A stretch of 42,413 bases of DNA. Source: Clostridia bacterium. Its GTDB lineage: Bacteria > Bacillota > Clostridia > Oscillospirales > CAG-272. The DNA is taken from the NCBI GenBank assembly GCA_017455905.1, contig JAFTLQ010000033.1, positions 1 through 42,413 of the forward strand, in the 5' to 3' direction. Each line of letters starts with the position of its first letter. The stretch's first letter is position 1. A program made the position numbers and the translations under genes. Shown one piece after another: positions 11,276-19,103 of this stretch. Under the pieces are notes generated by a model. The model saw only the letters and a list, made by a program, of their open reading frames with translations, did not search any database and had not been told where the DNA came from.

Positions 11276-11737
11276 TCAGACGGAACCGAAATGAAAGGCG
11301 TCCCGCATATGCGCGAGCACGCGACGCGCGACCGTCTCGTCGGGCAAAACGATCAGGATAGTGTCGTCTCCCGCCACGCTGCCGACGATCTCATTGATCT
11401 CCAGACTGTCAATGCATACGGCGATGGCATTGGCCATGCCCGACATAGTCTTGACAACGATGAGGTTCCCCGCCGCTTGCATCTTGCGGATGGACTCGGT
11501 CATGGACGAGCTGATCTTGGGCGCCGCCGTGCGTACACCGACGTCGGGGCGAACGTACCGATACGCGCCCTTGCCCGTCGTGCTTTTGACGAGCTTGAGC
11601 TGACGGATATCGCGCGAAAGGGTGGTCTGCGTAGCGTAATAGCCCTCCTCGGCCAGCTTTTCCATCAGCATCTCCTGCGTGCCTATATCATATTGCTCGA
11701 TCAGCTCGAGGATCTTTTGCTGTCTGTCTTTTTTCAT
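11276..11737 (-). CDS. argR: Arginine repressor ArgR/AhrC
   Basis: 153 aa transcription factor. The N-terminal winged helix (residues 1-70) has TQTTLSRDIRQLKLVK, the ArgR DNA-recognition helix. The C-terminal oligomerisation and arginine-binding domain ends with IVGSVAGDDTILIVLPDE, containing the GDDT motif that contacts arginine. Known role: arginine-dependent hexamer that represses arginine synthesis and activates catabolism. GGAG is about 12 nt before the ATG, a slightly long spacing. It sits between nadK and recN, conserved in Clostridia and Bacilli, where it is not close to its targets; no ARG boxes were recognised in this window. Confidence 0.96.
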   Translation of the reverse strand: MKKDRQQKILELIEQYDIGTQEMLMEKLAEEGYYATQTTLSRDIRQLKLVKSTTGKGAYRYVRPDVGVRTAAPKISSSMTESIRKMQAAGNLIVVKTMSGMANAIAVCIDSLEINEIVGSVAGDDTILIVLPDETVARRVLAHMRDAFHFGSV

Positions 11738-11778
11738 GAATCGTTATATCTCCTGTTATATGGTTTCATTCGATACGC

Positions 11779-12627
11779 TTACAGCGTTTCGATGGTACGG
11801 ATCTTGCGGAACAGCGTTGAAAACACGCCTGTATGGGAAAGCTTGAGCATACGCAAGGGCGTATCGGCCACCTCTACGTAGCAAACGGACTCCGGCGGCA
11901 AGGACAGGTACGGTCGGCCGTCGACCAGAACCTGCAGATCGGTCGATCCGACGTTGCGAATGGCAATACGCTCCTTGGATGAATAGATGATCGAGCGTTG
12001 GAACAGCGAATGCGCACAAACGGGTGTGACGGTCAGCGCAGGCACGTTGTGCGCTACGACAGGACCGCCCGCGGACAGCGAATACGCCGTCGAGCCGGCC
12101 GGTGTCGCTACGATCAGGCCGTCGGCCCGATAGCGTACGGTATCCTCCGAGGAATCGCTCACGGTGAACTCGGCCATACCGCTGGCGCTGCTGTGGGATA
12201 CGATAATATCGTTGAGTGCCATACGGTCGCAGGTGACCTGCTCGCCTGCAATAACGCAGGAAACAGTCAGAAGCATCTGCTCGGTCGTCGTATATTGATC
12301 GTCGATCAGCTGCCGGAGCACCGAAAGCTCCTGTGGATCCACCTCGCTCAGATAGCCGATCTTACCGAGGTTGATACCAAGCAAGGGAATTTGCTTTTGC
12401 ACCGCCAGCACCGAGGCATCGATCACCGATCCGTCGCCGCCGATGACAAGGAGCAGCTCGGCATCCGATGGAAAGGTCGTATACGGCTCGCAGCTGGGCA
12501 GTCGGGACGCCATGGAAGCCTCCGTGTACACGCGGGCACCGCAGGCGATCAGCCGATCGGCCACGGCACGCGAAACAGACAGATCCTTATCCTTCAAGGG
12601 ATTGGGAAGGATGACAAAGGCTTTCAT
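11779..12627 (-). CDS. nadK: NAD kinase
   Basis: 282 aa cytosolic enzyme phosphorylating NAD+ to NADP+. The family GGDG motif (VIGGDGSVIDAS) is near residues 63-74, GINLGKIGYLSEV follows, and the second hallmark GLIVATPAGSTAYSLSAGGP is in the C-terminal half. Its start lies 4 nt after the end of tlyA with AGAGG upstream, so both are cotranscribed. The conserved tlyA-nadK-argR-recN order supports the call. Length is normal. Confidence 0.96.
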   Translation of the reverse strand: MKAFVILPNPLKDKDLSVSRAVADRLIACGARVYTEASMASRLPSCEPYTTFPSDAELLLVIGGDGSVIDASVLAVQKQIPLLGINLGKIGYLSEVDPQELSVLRQLIDDQYTTTEQMLLTVSCVIAGEQVTCDRMALNDIIVSHSSASGMAEFTVSDSSEDTVRYRADGLIVATPAGSTAYSLSAGGPVVAHNVPALTVTPVCAHSLFQRSIIYSSKERIAIRNVGSTDLQVLVDGRPYLSLPPESVCYVEVADTPLRMLKLSHTGVFSTLFRKIRTIETL

Positions 12628-12631
12628 GTGC

Positions 12632-13366
12632 TTATCCTCTCTTTTTACGAAAATGAACGAGATATTCTATGTTACCGTCGCCGCCTGCGATCGGTGACTG
12701 TATGGTTCCGAGCGCTTCAAAGCCGATCGCACGCGCACACTCGGTCACGCGCTCGACGGCCTGCGCACGAAGGCGCGCATCCTTAACGATGCCGCCCTTG
12801 CCGATGCCATCTCGGCCGACCTCAAATTGCGGCTTGACAAGGCAAATAAAATCGGCCTCCGAAGCAAGCACCGTATAGATGGACGGCAAAAGATATGTGG
12901 CAGAAATAAAGGACACGTCCATGACCGCCAGCGACGGAACGAACGGCAGGTCGGCCGCCGTCATGTAGCGTGCATTAAATTTTTCGATGAGGGTCACGCG
13001 CCGATCGTCACGCAGGACCTGCGCCATCTGACCGAAGCCCGAATCGACCGCCACGACGCGTGCGGCGCCGTGCTGCAAAAGGCAATCGGTGAAGCCGCCG
13101 CTGGAGGCGCCGACGTCCAAGGCGTCCTTCCCCTCTACCGACACGTCAAAGGCACACAGCGCACCGTCCAGCTTGATGCCTCCGCGGCTGACGTACGGCT
13201 TTTGACTTCTATCAAGGGTGACCGTCTCTTCCTTCCCCGTTACGTCAAACGACGGCTTAGTCATCGGACGTCCTGCAACGTATACCGCGCCCTTTTCGAT
13301 CAGCGCCTTTGCCTCGCTGCGGCTGACCGTAAAGCCGTGCTCGCTCAAAAAGACGTCAAGTCTCAT
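12632..13366 (-). CDS. tlyA: TlyA family S4-domain rRNA 2'-O-methyltransferase
   Basis: 244 aa protein. The N-terminal S4 RNA-binding domain (MRLDVFLSEHGFTVSRSEAK) is followed by the FtsJ/RrmJ methyltransferase fold with SAM motif DVGASSGGFTDCLL near residues 84-97 and the later DVSFIS and VKPQFEVG blocks. Members methylate ribose 2'-OH groups in 16S and 23S rRNA; some were reported as hemolysins. I choose ATG 13366 because it starts the S4 domain; this ATG lies inside the last codons of xseB (11-nt overlap), so translation is probably coupled, as its own ribosome binding site is weak. The dxs and ispA genes often found between xseB and tlyA are absent. Confidence 0.92.
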   Translation of the reverse strand: MRLDVFLSEHGFTVSRSEAKALIEKGAVYVAGRPMTKPSFDVTGKEETVTLDRSQKPYVSRGGIKLDGALCAFDVSVEGKDALDVGASSGGFTDCLLQHGAARVVAVDSGFGQMAQVLRDDRRVTLIEKFNARYMTAADLPFVPSLAVMDVSFISATYLLPSIYTVLASEADFICLVKPQFEVGRDGIGKGGIVKDARLRAQAVERVTECARAIGFEALGTIQSPIAGGDGNIEYLVHFRKKRG

Positions 13367-13589
13367 CCGTGCTCGTAAAGGGACGGTCGCTGACCGAGCC
13401 GTCCTCACCGACGGTCAGAAGGCGCACCTTTTGCTTGGCACCCTCCAGCTCCGTGCTGCAAAAGCGGGCAAGCTGTACGGCTTGCTCAAAGGCTTTCATC
13501 GATTCGTCAAGAGAAAGCGTGCCGTCCTCCAGCTGACCGACGATCTGCTCTAAGCTCTGCAAAGCTTCCTCAAAGGTTTGTTTTTCCAT
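13356..13589 (-). CDS. xseB: Exodeoxyribonuclease VII small subunit
   Basis: 77 aa, mostly helical (FEEALQSLEQIVGQLEDGTLSLDESM... is the XseB signature, shown here in part by SLDESMKAFE). It forms the coiled-coil subunit that wraps XseA in the exonuclease VII complex, which degrades single-stranded DNA from both ends. The ATG at 13589 (MEKQTFEEAL) has AGGAGA 6 nt upstream; the longer frame to 13631 lies in the xseA end. It overlaps xseA by 20 nt and tlyA by 11 nt, so the three genes are translationally linked. Confidence 0.95.
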   Translation of the reverse strand: MEKQTFEEALQSLEQIVGQLEDGTLSLDESMKAFEQAVQLARFCSTELEGAKQKVRLLTVGEDGSVSDRPFTSTDET

Positions 13590-14823
13590 CTTTTTCTCCT
13601 GTTTCCGTATCGGTGACCAAGGCATGCACAAGGCCGTCCCTTAACCGCACCGACACACGTTCACCGATCGACAGCTCGGTCGTACTGCGCACGTAATGAC
13701 CGTCCTTCTCTACCGTAGCATAGCCGCGACTGAGAACCGCTAAGGGACTCAGCGCATCGGCCTTGCCCGACACGTACGACAAGGCGGCCGACAGCTCCCC
13801 TAAGCGAAGACCGATCGCCGCTGCGGCGTCCTTTTGACTCCGACGGACGCGCTCCTCCTTGCCAAGGATGTACGCATCAAAGGAGCGACGGATCATATCG
13901 ACACGCAAAGCGGCCAGCCGCTCGGCGGCGCGATCCAGACGGGCGCTGAGGGAGCGCTTCATGCGCTCGGGAATGCTGTCAAGATACATATATAGCTCTC
14001 GGGCATCGGGCGTCGCCAGCTCGGCTGCCGCCGAGGGCGTCGGTGCTCGCAGGTCCGAGACAAAATCGCAAATGGTAAAATCCGTTTCATGGCCGACCGC
14101 CGAGATCACGGGAACGGTCATAGAATAGATCACACGGGCAAGACGCTCGCTGTTAAAGGCCCAAAGATCCTCGATCGAGCCGCCGCCGCGTCCGATGATG
14201 ACGGTATCGCATAAACGACTGTTTTCAAAAAAGGTCAACGCCTCGATCAGCTCCCCCTCGGCACCGTCTCCCTGCACCAAGGAAGGATACAGATACAGCT
14301 GTGCCATAGGATACCGACGCCCGCAGACGTCGATGATATCCCGCACGGCCGCGCCGGTCGGCGACGTAACGATACCGATGCGACGGGGTCGCGACGGGAT
14401 CGGCCGCTTGTGCGTCGGGTCAAAGAGACCCTCGGCTGCCAGCTTTTCCTTCAGCTGCTCATAGGCTAAATACAGCGCGCCGACACCGTCGGGCTGCATA
14501 CCGTCCACATACAGCTGATATTGTCCCGATCGGCCGTACACCGAAACGGAGCCCGACAGCTGCACCTTCATACCGTCCTTCGGAACGAAGCGAAGGCGAG
14601 AGGCCGCCGAACGGAACATAACACATTTGATCTGTCCCGTCGGATCCTTCAGTGTAAAATACAAATGGCCGCTGACGTGATTGGTAAAGTTGGATAGCTC
14701 CCCTCGCACCGACACATGCGACAGCGAGGGCGTGCTTTCGATAAGTTGCTTGATCTTTTCGTTCAGCTCCGACACCGTCATCGGGGACAGGTCGGGGCGC
14801 TCGCGAAGCGATGATACATCCAT
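13570..14823 (-). CDS. xseA: Exodeoxyribonuclease VII large subunit
   Basis: 417 aa catalytic subunit of exonuclease VII. The N-terminal OB-fold (MTVSELNEKIKQLIES to about residue 115) binds single-stranded DNA. The catalytic domain follows with RIGIVTSPTGAAVRDI, IIGRGGGSIEDLWAFN and the conserved active-site region VGHETDFTICDFVSD with RAPTPSAAAEL. The C-terminus supplies the coiled coil and ends in a small beta domain (LSRGYATVEKDG). GGAG lies 7 nt before the ATG. It begins 30 nt after the TsaD-like gene and overlaps xseB. Length and motifs are normal. Confidence 0.96.
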   Translation of the reverse strand: MDVSSLRERPDLSPMTVSELNEKIKQLIESTPSLSHVSVRGELSNFTNHVSGHLYFTLKDPTGQIKCVMFRSAASRLRFVPKDGMKVQLSGSVSVYGRSGQYQLYVDGMQPDGVGALYLAYEQLKEKLAAEGLFDPTHKRPIPSRPRRIGIVTSPTGAAVRDIIDVCGRRYPMAQLYLYPSLVQGDGAEGELIEALTFFENSRLCDTVIIGRGGGSIEDLWAFNSERLARVIYSMTVPVISAVGHETDFTICDFVSDLRAPTPSAAAELATPDARELYMYLDSIPERMKRSLSARLDRAAERLAALRVDMIRRSFDAYILGKEERVRRSQKDAAAAIGLRLGELSAALSYVSGKADALSPLAVLSRGYATVEKDGHYVRSTTELSIGERVSVRLRDGLVHALVTDTETGEKDGKTNL

Positions 14824-14853
14824 ACGCTCTCCGTGGATCCTTTCGATCCTTGT

Positions 14854-15816
14854 TTATGTGGTCGGCCGTCCTGCATGGGCGCGTCTGGCAAGGCAGGCGA
14901 TCCCCACCGCGTTGTCTGCCGACAGCGGGGGCGTCGCAAACGCGGCATCAAACGACGAGCGCAGACGGTCCTTTATGATCGAATTGCTCATAACACCGCC
15001 GGCGTATAAGAACGTCGTCGGTCCGTAGACCTCCGTATACGCACGGGTGAGCGCCGCCAGCGTCTCGGCAATATAGCGAAGCACGAAGGCCGAAACGCAA
15101 GCGGCGTCCTTCGTGGCATCGTAGAGATCCTTGGCCATGTTTTCAAGTCCTGAAAGATTGGCCTCCATCCCCTTGACCGACGGCTTTCTTGAGGGAACCT
15201 TACCCGTATACGACAGAGCAAGCGCCTCCATATGCGGTCCTGCGGGAAACGGGAGGTCCATATACACGCCGACGCGATCGATGACCTGCCCCGCGTGCAG
15301 ATCGCATGCCCCTCCGACGCGCTCGGCATCAAAGCCGCCGTCCTCAGACGCCCGGACGCGCAAAACGTCCGTCGTGCCTCCCGACACGTGGAACGCACCA
15401 AAGGTGCTCGTAAGAAGATCCTCGCGTCCGGCCGAGAACAGCGCCGCCATCACGTGCCCGCATTGATGGGAAAAGCGGTAAACGGGACAGTGCGCGGTCG
15501 CCGCGATACTGTCGGCAACGCCCTCCCCGACCAAAAAGCACGGCATATACGAGCCTTCCGCATTCCGTGGCCGACGGCTGACGCCGACCGCCAGCAAGCG
15601 ACGCTCGCCCAGGGTGCTCGCGACCTCTTCCATAAGCGACGGCAGATTCTTTACATGTGCAAAGACGGCGTCCGACTGTCGAAGCCCCGTGCTCCCTTCC
15701 TTTACGGGAAGCGGACGCTTGATGTTGGCAAGAAGCTCGCCCTCCTCCGTCACAAGCGCCGCCGAGGTCGTATAATTGCTGGTATCCAGGCCGAGAAATA
15801 CGGGAGAATCAACCAT
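14854..15816 (-). CDS. TsaD/Kae1-like ASKHA paralog (peptidase M22 family)
   Basis: 320 aa protein of the Kae1/TsaD fold: FLGLDTSNYTTSAAL at the N-terminus (ATPase phosphate 1), SHQCGH with two histidines equivalent to the TsaD metal ligands, HVSGGTTDVL, and a C-terminal SADNAVGIA with the third ligand Asp. True TsaD makes the t6A37 tRNA modification with TsaB and TsaE. This copy departs at typical TsaD blocks, stands alone, and sits between nusB and xseA, a place where Clostridia carry a divergent family member. I infer a diverged paralog with retained metal and nucleotide sites and unknown substrate, the real TsaD being elsewhere. Its start overlaps the nusB end by 8 nt. Confidence 0.75.
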   Translation of the reverse strand: MVDSPVFLGLDTSNYTTSAALVTEEGELLANIKRPLPVKEGSTGLRQSDAVFAHVKNLPSLMEEVASTLGERRLLAVGVSRRPRNAEGSYMPCFLVGEGVADSIAATAHCPVYRFSHQCGHVMAALFSAGREDLLTSTFGAFHVSGGTTDVLRVRASEDGGFDAERVGGACDLHAGQVIDRVGVYMDLPFPAGPHMEALALSYTGKVPSRKPSVKGMEANLSGLENMAKDLYDATKDAACVSAFVLRYIAETLAALTRAYTEVYGPTTFLYAGGVMSNSIIKDRLRSSFDAAFATPPLSADNAVGIACLARRAHAGRPTT

Positions 15817-16219
15817 TCTTCTTGCCCGTCTTTTCCGCCATGGCGTTCAGCACGCCGTTGACAAACATATACGTCTTTTCGTCGTCGTACTGCTTGGACA
15901 GCTCAATGCCCTCGTTGATGGATACCTTGGCGGGGATATCCGGGCGATACAGCATCTCATACGCCGCCAATCGCGCGATCGCAAGGGACGCCAGCGACAC
16001 GCGGGTCTTCTTCCAACCGACGAGGCTATCCTCGATCAGGGGCTCGATGACGTCCGCGTGCTCGTGTACGCCGAAAAACACCTCTCGAACGTACTCGTCG
16101 ACCGGCAATTCACGGACCTCGGTCGCCTTGGCAAAGATCTCCTCCGCCGTTTCGTCGGCCTTAGCCGCCGCCTCGAACAACAGCAAAAAGGCACTCTCGC
16201 GCGCTTCTTTTCTCTTCAT
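15809..16219 (-). CDS. nusB: Transcription antitermination factor NusB
   Basis: 136 aa all-helical RNA-binding protein. Typical NusB blocks are MKRKEARESAFLLLFEA at the start and, near the C-terminus, LRPDIPAKVSINE-like MLYRPDIPAKVSINEGIEL followed by KTYMFVNGVLNAM. With S10 (NusE) it binds boxA RNA and keeps RNA polymerase processive through rRNA operons. The start is ATG 16219, preceded by GAGGG; a TTG at 16237 lacks a better site. It is the first gene of the minus-strand block behind promoter 16263-16291. Confidence 0.95.
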   Translation of the reverse strand: MKRKEARESAFLLLFEAAAKADETAEEIFAKATEVRELPVDEYVREVFFGVHEHADVIEPLIEDSLVGWKKTRVSLASLAIARLAAYEMLYRPDIPAKVSINEGIELSKQYDDEKTYMFVNGVLNAMAEKTGKKNG

Positions 16220-16262
16220 AGTAATACCCTCTGTCAAACTGATATAAAATATTTATACAAGT

Positions 16263-16291
16263 ATTATATAGGGTTTTTCGGAAAAAGTCAA
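16263..16291 (-). promoter_or_regulatory. Sigma-A promoter of the nusB block
   Basis: Minus strand TTGACT (16286-16291), 17-nt spacer, TATAAT (16263-16268), 44 nt before the nusB ATG. It probably drives nusB, the TsaD-like gene, xseA, xseB, tlyA, nadK, argR and recN, which follow with little or no spacing. Confidence 0.8.
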
Positions 16292-16341
16292 TACGTCGGG
16301 ACACGGATTTTGCCAAAAAAGAAAAATCTTTCCCGGACGTC

Positions 16342-16370
16342 TTGCATTTTTCGGCAAAGCATGCTACAAT
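16342..16370 (+). promoter_or_regulatory. Extended -10 promoter of the small membrane protein
   Basis: TTGCAT (16342-16347), 17-nt spacer, TACAAT (16365-16370) preceded by TGC, an extended -10. It is divergent from the nusB promoter and 30 nt before the TTG start at 16401. Confidence 0.75.
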
Positions 16371-16400
16371 TATGAAAAAAATCATAGAAGAGGTGGATCC

Positions 16401-16799
16401 TTGAAAAAGCTGTACGCACACACGCTGACATCCTGCCTGTATACCGTTCTCATGACGCTCTTTCTCTGCGTATTTTCCTCGATCACGGACGGCACACGGG
16501 CGTATATTTCCGTCGATCAGTTTCTGCTGGTCCTTCTGTTCGGCGTCACGCTCTCCGTCAGCACGGAGCTTTTGCACTATGAAAAATGGCCGCTTCTTGT
16601 CCGCCGTCTGCTCCATTATGCAGTCGTAACGACAGCCTTTATCCTGATTGCCGTCTTTACAGGAAAGCTTGACCGCCGCGGTGCGACGATCATCGTGGCC
16701 ATCGTGCTGTTCTCCATCGTATACGCACTCTTCGTCCTTGCCGGTTGGTTGATCAAAAAGAATACCCAAGGACAAGCCAAGAAAAAAACACGCGGTTGA
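16401..16799 (+). CDS. Small four-helix membrane protein, DUF3021-like
   Basis: 132 aa. Four hydrophobic helices lie near residues 12-28, 40-56, 70-86 and 95-115, with a lysine-rich cytosolic tail (KKNTQGQAKKKTRG). The pattern ...RRLLHYAVVTTAFI... after helix 2 resembles DUF3021, a Firmicutes family often beside LytTR regulators; no such regulator is adjacent here. The start is TTG 16401 with AGGTGG 7 nt upstream; it makes a normal first helix. It stands alone, divergent from nusB and convergent with ispE, and its stop codon lies inside the shared terminator stem. Function unknown. Confidence 0.6.
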   Translation: MKKLYAHTLTSCLYTVLMTLFLCVFSSITDGTRAYISVDQFLLVLLFGVTLSVSTELLHYEKWPLLVRRLLHYAVVTTAFILIAVFTGKLDRRGATIIVAIVLFSIVYALFVLAGWLIKKNTQGQAKKKTRG

Positions 16800-16822
16800 A
16801 GCTGATCAACCGCGTGTTTTTT
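16782..16822. terminator. Bidirectional terminator between the DUF3021-like gene and ispE
   Basis: Perfect 12-bp inverted repeat (16788-16799 with 16806-16817), six-base loop, flanked by seven A on the left and six T on the right, so it works for both converging genes. The plus-strand stop codon is part of the left arm. Confidence 0.9.
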
Positions 16823-16831
16823 ATGTCCACG

Positions 16832-17713
16832 TCATACAGAAGACACGGCAAAGGCGCGCACGCCTTCCGCGCGCAGGCAGGCCGCTGCGGCCTCGGCAAG
16901 CGAACGGTCGGTAAACACTCCGAACACCGACGGACCGCTGCCGCTGAGCAACGCCAGCGAAGCGCCTTCGCGCATAAGTGTACGGCGGATAGCCGCCGCC
17001 CCCTCGCACAAGGACATAACCGCGTCCTCAAAAATGTTAAAAAGCCGCTGAGGCATCGGTCCGTTCCCATGCAGCCAGGCACAAAGAGCGTCAAACGCCC
17101 CGTCACCGCCCGTCGCAACGCTTCCGTCGAAGGAGGCATACCGCTCGTCGAGCACCGCGTACGCCGCCTTGGCCGATATACGCTCGTCCGCGCACGCAAC
17201 GACGAAGCTCACGCCCTTCGGCGCATTCAGCGGCGTCATCCGTTCCCCGCGTCCCTCGCACAGCGCCGTATGTCCCAAAAGGCAAAACGGCACGTCGCTG
17301 CCAAGCTCCACCGCCATCGACAGTAAGGCACGAGAGGAAAACGGTTTTCGATACAGCTTATTCAGTCCGCGCAGGACGGCGGCGGCATCGGACGAGCCGC
17401 CCGCCATGCCGGCGGCCGTCGGGATGCGCTTCACTAAATGTATATCCACCCTGTCGTGAAAATGGCCGCGACGAAGAAATGTCTCGGCCGCCTGATACGC
17501 TAAATTGCGTCCGTCGGCAGGAACGTACGGCGCGTCCTCCACCGTGATCGAAACGGAGGCTCCCTTGGCCGGAGTCAGCGTCAGCGTCACCTCGTCACAC
17601 AAGGACACCGTATGCATGACCGAGCGAATATCGTGAAAGCCGTCCTCGCGCAAGGACAGCACGTCCAAAAACAGATTGATCTTGGCGTATGCAAGCTCCT
17701 TGAACGTGTGCAT
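16832..17713 (-). CDS. ispE: 4-diphosphocytidyl-2-C-methyl-D-erythritol kinase
   Basis: 293 aa GHMP kinase of the MEP isoprenoid pathway: it phosphorylates CDP-methylerythritol. Motif 1 is YAKINLFLDVLSLREDGFHD (N-terminus, containing the catalytic Lys), motif 2 is the ATP-binding AGMAGGSSDAAAVLRGLN near residue 100, and motif 3 is LLSGSGPSVFGVF near 265. ATG 17713 has AAGGAG 8 nt upstream and a promoter at 17744-17772. It is a single-gene unit between two terminators. Homologs often neighbour purR, spoVG or veg genes; none of those is here. Confidence 0.95.
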   Translation of the reverse strand: MHTFKELAYAKINLFLDVLSLREDGFHDIRSVMHTVSLCDEVTLTLTPAKGASVSITVEDAPYVPADGRNLAYQAAETFLRRGHFHDRVDIHLVKRIPTAAGMAGGSSDAAAVLRGLNKLYRKPFSSRALLSMAVELGSDVPFCLLGHTALCEGRGERMTPLNAPKGVSFVVACADERISAKAAYAVLDERYASFDGSVATGGDGAFDALCAWLHGNGPMPQRLFNIFEDAVMSLCEGAAAIRRTLMREGASLALLSGSGPSVFGVFTDRSLAEAAAACLRAEGVRAFAVSSV

Positions 17714-17743
17714 AGGGCATCTCCTTATGTCTCATTTACACAA

Positions 17744-17772
17744 AGTATATCACAAAGCAGAGAAAAAAGCAA
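17744..17772 (-). promoter_or_regulatory. Sigma-A promoter of ispE
   Basis: Minus strand TTGCTT (17767-17772), 17-nt spacer, TATACT (17744-17749), 31 nt before the ispE ATG. It is downstream of the gap terminator, which supports independent transcription of ispE. Confidence 0.7.
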
Positions 17773-17872
17773 GTGCCTTTTTGCACAGATGCCGCTCTGC
17801 CTTTATCCCTCGCGGAATGTTTTTCTTTTTTGTTTTTCAAAAGATATTTTTGAGCAGATTTGCGAATATGAC

Positions 17873-17907
17873 AAAAAACGACCGCTCACCACACGGACGA
17901 GCGGTCG
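17873..17907 (-). terminator. Intrinsic terminator of gap
   Basis: Nine-bp stem CGACCGCTC/GAGCGGTCG (17879-17887 and 17899-17907) with an 11-nt loop, followed on the minus strand by six T (17873-17878). It lies 22 nt after the gap stop codon. Confidence 0.9.
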
Positions 17908-17929
17908 CTCCTTTTATGCTCTGTTGCGA

Positions 17930-18955
17930 TTAAGCAAGCTCGGCAAAATACTTGATGGTACGAACCATCTGAGAGGTATAGGAGTTCTCGTTGTCATACC
18001 ATGCAACGACCTGTACCTGATAGGTATCGTCATCGATCTTAGCAACCATGGTCTGGGTAGCATCAAAGATGGAACCATAGGTGCTGCCGATGATGTCGGT
18101 GGAAACGATGGGCTCATCGTTGTAACCGAAGGAAGCGGAAGCCTGTGCCTTCATAGCGGCATTAATACCCTCAACGGTGATGTCCTTACCCTTAACGACA
18201 GCCACGAGAATGGTGGTCGAGCCGGTGGGAACGGGAACACGCTGAGCAGAGCCGATCAGCTTGCCGTTCAGCTCAGGGATAACAAGGCCGATCGCCTTAG
18301 CAGCACCGGTGGAGTTGGGAACAATGTTCACAGCAGCAGCGCGAGCACGGCGAAGGTCGCCCTTTCTGTGGGGGCCGTCAAGAACCATCTGGTCGCCGGT
18401 GAAGGCGTGAACGGTGGTCATGATACCGCTCTCGATGGGAGCGTAGTCGTTCAGAGCCTTAGCCATGGGAGCGAGGCAGTTGGTGGTGCAGGATGCAGCG
18501 GAAATGATCTTATCCTCAGCGGTAAGAGTGTTCTCGTTAACGGAGAATACGATGGTCTTCAGATCCTTGCCTGCGGGAGCAGAGATAACGCACTTCTTTG
18601 CGCCGGCGTTGATGTGAGCCATTGCCTTGTCCTTGGAGCAGTAGAAGCCGGTGCACTCAAGAACAACGTCTACGTGCAGCTTCTTCCAAGGAAGGTTAGC
18701 AGCGTCCTTCTCGGCATAGATCTTGATGGTCTTGCCGTTGACGGTGATCGTGCCCTCTTCGTCGTTTGCGCTGACGGTGTCAGCCAGAGCGTATCTGCCC
18801 TGCGCGGAGTCATACTTCAGAAGGTGAGCCAGCATGCTGGGCTTAGTAAGGTCGTTGATCGCTACGATCGTGTAACCCTTTGCACCGAACATCTGTCTGA
18901 AAGCCAGACGTCCGATACGGCCGAAGCCGTTAATCGCTACTTTTACGTTTGCCAT
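17930..18955 (-). CDS. gap: Glyceraldehyde-3-phosphate dehydrogenase, type I
   Basis: 341-residue-class glycolytic enzyme that oxidises glyceraldehyde-3-phosphate to 1,3-bisphosphoglycerate with NAD+. The N-terminal Rossmann motif is [13 protein letters not shown]; the catalytic Cys lies in [12 protein letters not shown] near residue 150, the catalytic His in [10 protein letters not shown], and the substrate-binding blocks include [14 protein letters not shown] and [12 protein letters not shown] 18955 ([10 protein letters not shown]) has GGAGG 8 nt upstream; the longer frame to 18970 runs through that site. It stands alone, without pgk or tpi, as a single-gene transcript. The coding sequence uses fewer rare codons than the neighbours, as expected for a highly expressed gene. 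NADH made here is a natural electron donor for the hydrogenase encoded downstream. Confidence 0.98.
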   Translation of the reverse strand: MANVKVAINGFGRIGRLAFRQMFGAKGYTIVAINDLTKPSMLAHLLKYDSAQGRYALADTVSANDEEGTITVNGKTIKIYAEKDAANLPWKKLHVDVVLECTGFYCSKDKAMAHINAGAKKCVISAPAGKDLKTIVFSVNENTLTAEDKIISAASCTTNCLAPMAKALNDYAPIESGIMTTVHAFTGDQMVLDGPHRKGDLRRARAAAVNIVPNSTGAAKAIGLVIPELNGKLIGSAQRVPVPTGSTTILVAVVKGKDITVEGINAAMKAQASASFGYNDEPIVSTDIIGSTYGSIFDATQTMVAKIDDDTYQVQVVAWYDNENSYTSQMVRTIKYFAELA

Positions 18956-19036
18956 TGGTGTGTCCTCCAATTATATAAAATTTTTTCTTGCTGTTACGGA
19001 GGCGAAGAACGATGAAGCCCTTCCCATCCAAGTATA

Positions 19037-19065
19037 ATTATAACACAAAAATTTTTGTTATACAA
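19037..19065 (-). promoter_or_regulatory. gap promoter with embedded palindrome
   Basis: Minus strand TTGTAT (19060-19065), 17-nt spacer, TATAAT (19037-19042). A 24-base imperfect palindrome (19039-19062, 10 of 12 pairs) fills the space between the two hexamers and overlaps both. The leader to the ATG is about 75 nt. The palindrome could be an operator. Confidence 0.75.
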
Positions 19066-19103
19066 TAGGATTGACTAAAATTTATCAATTTTGGTGAACT
19101 TTA

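Noticed and set aside
16250..16400. Riboswitch or T-box upstream of nusB
   Set aside because: The leader is about 40 nt, too short, and no conserved element is present.
17612..19015. 467-codon plus-strand open frame opposite gap
   Set aside because: Shadow of gap, again due to codon bias; composition is not protein-like.
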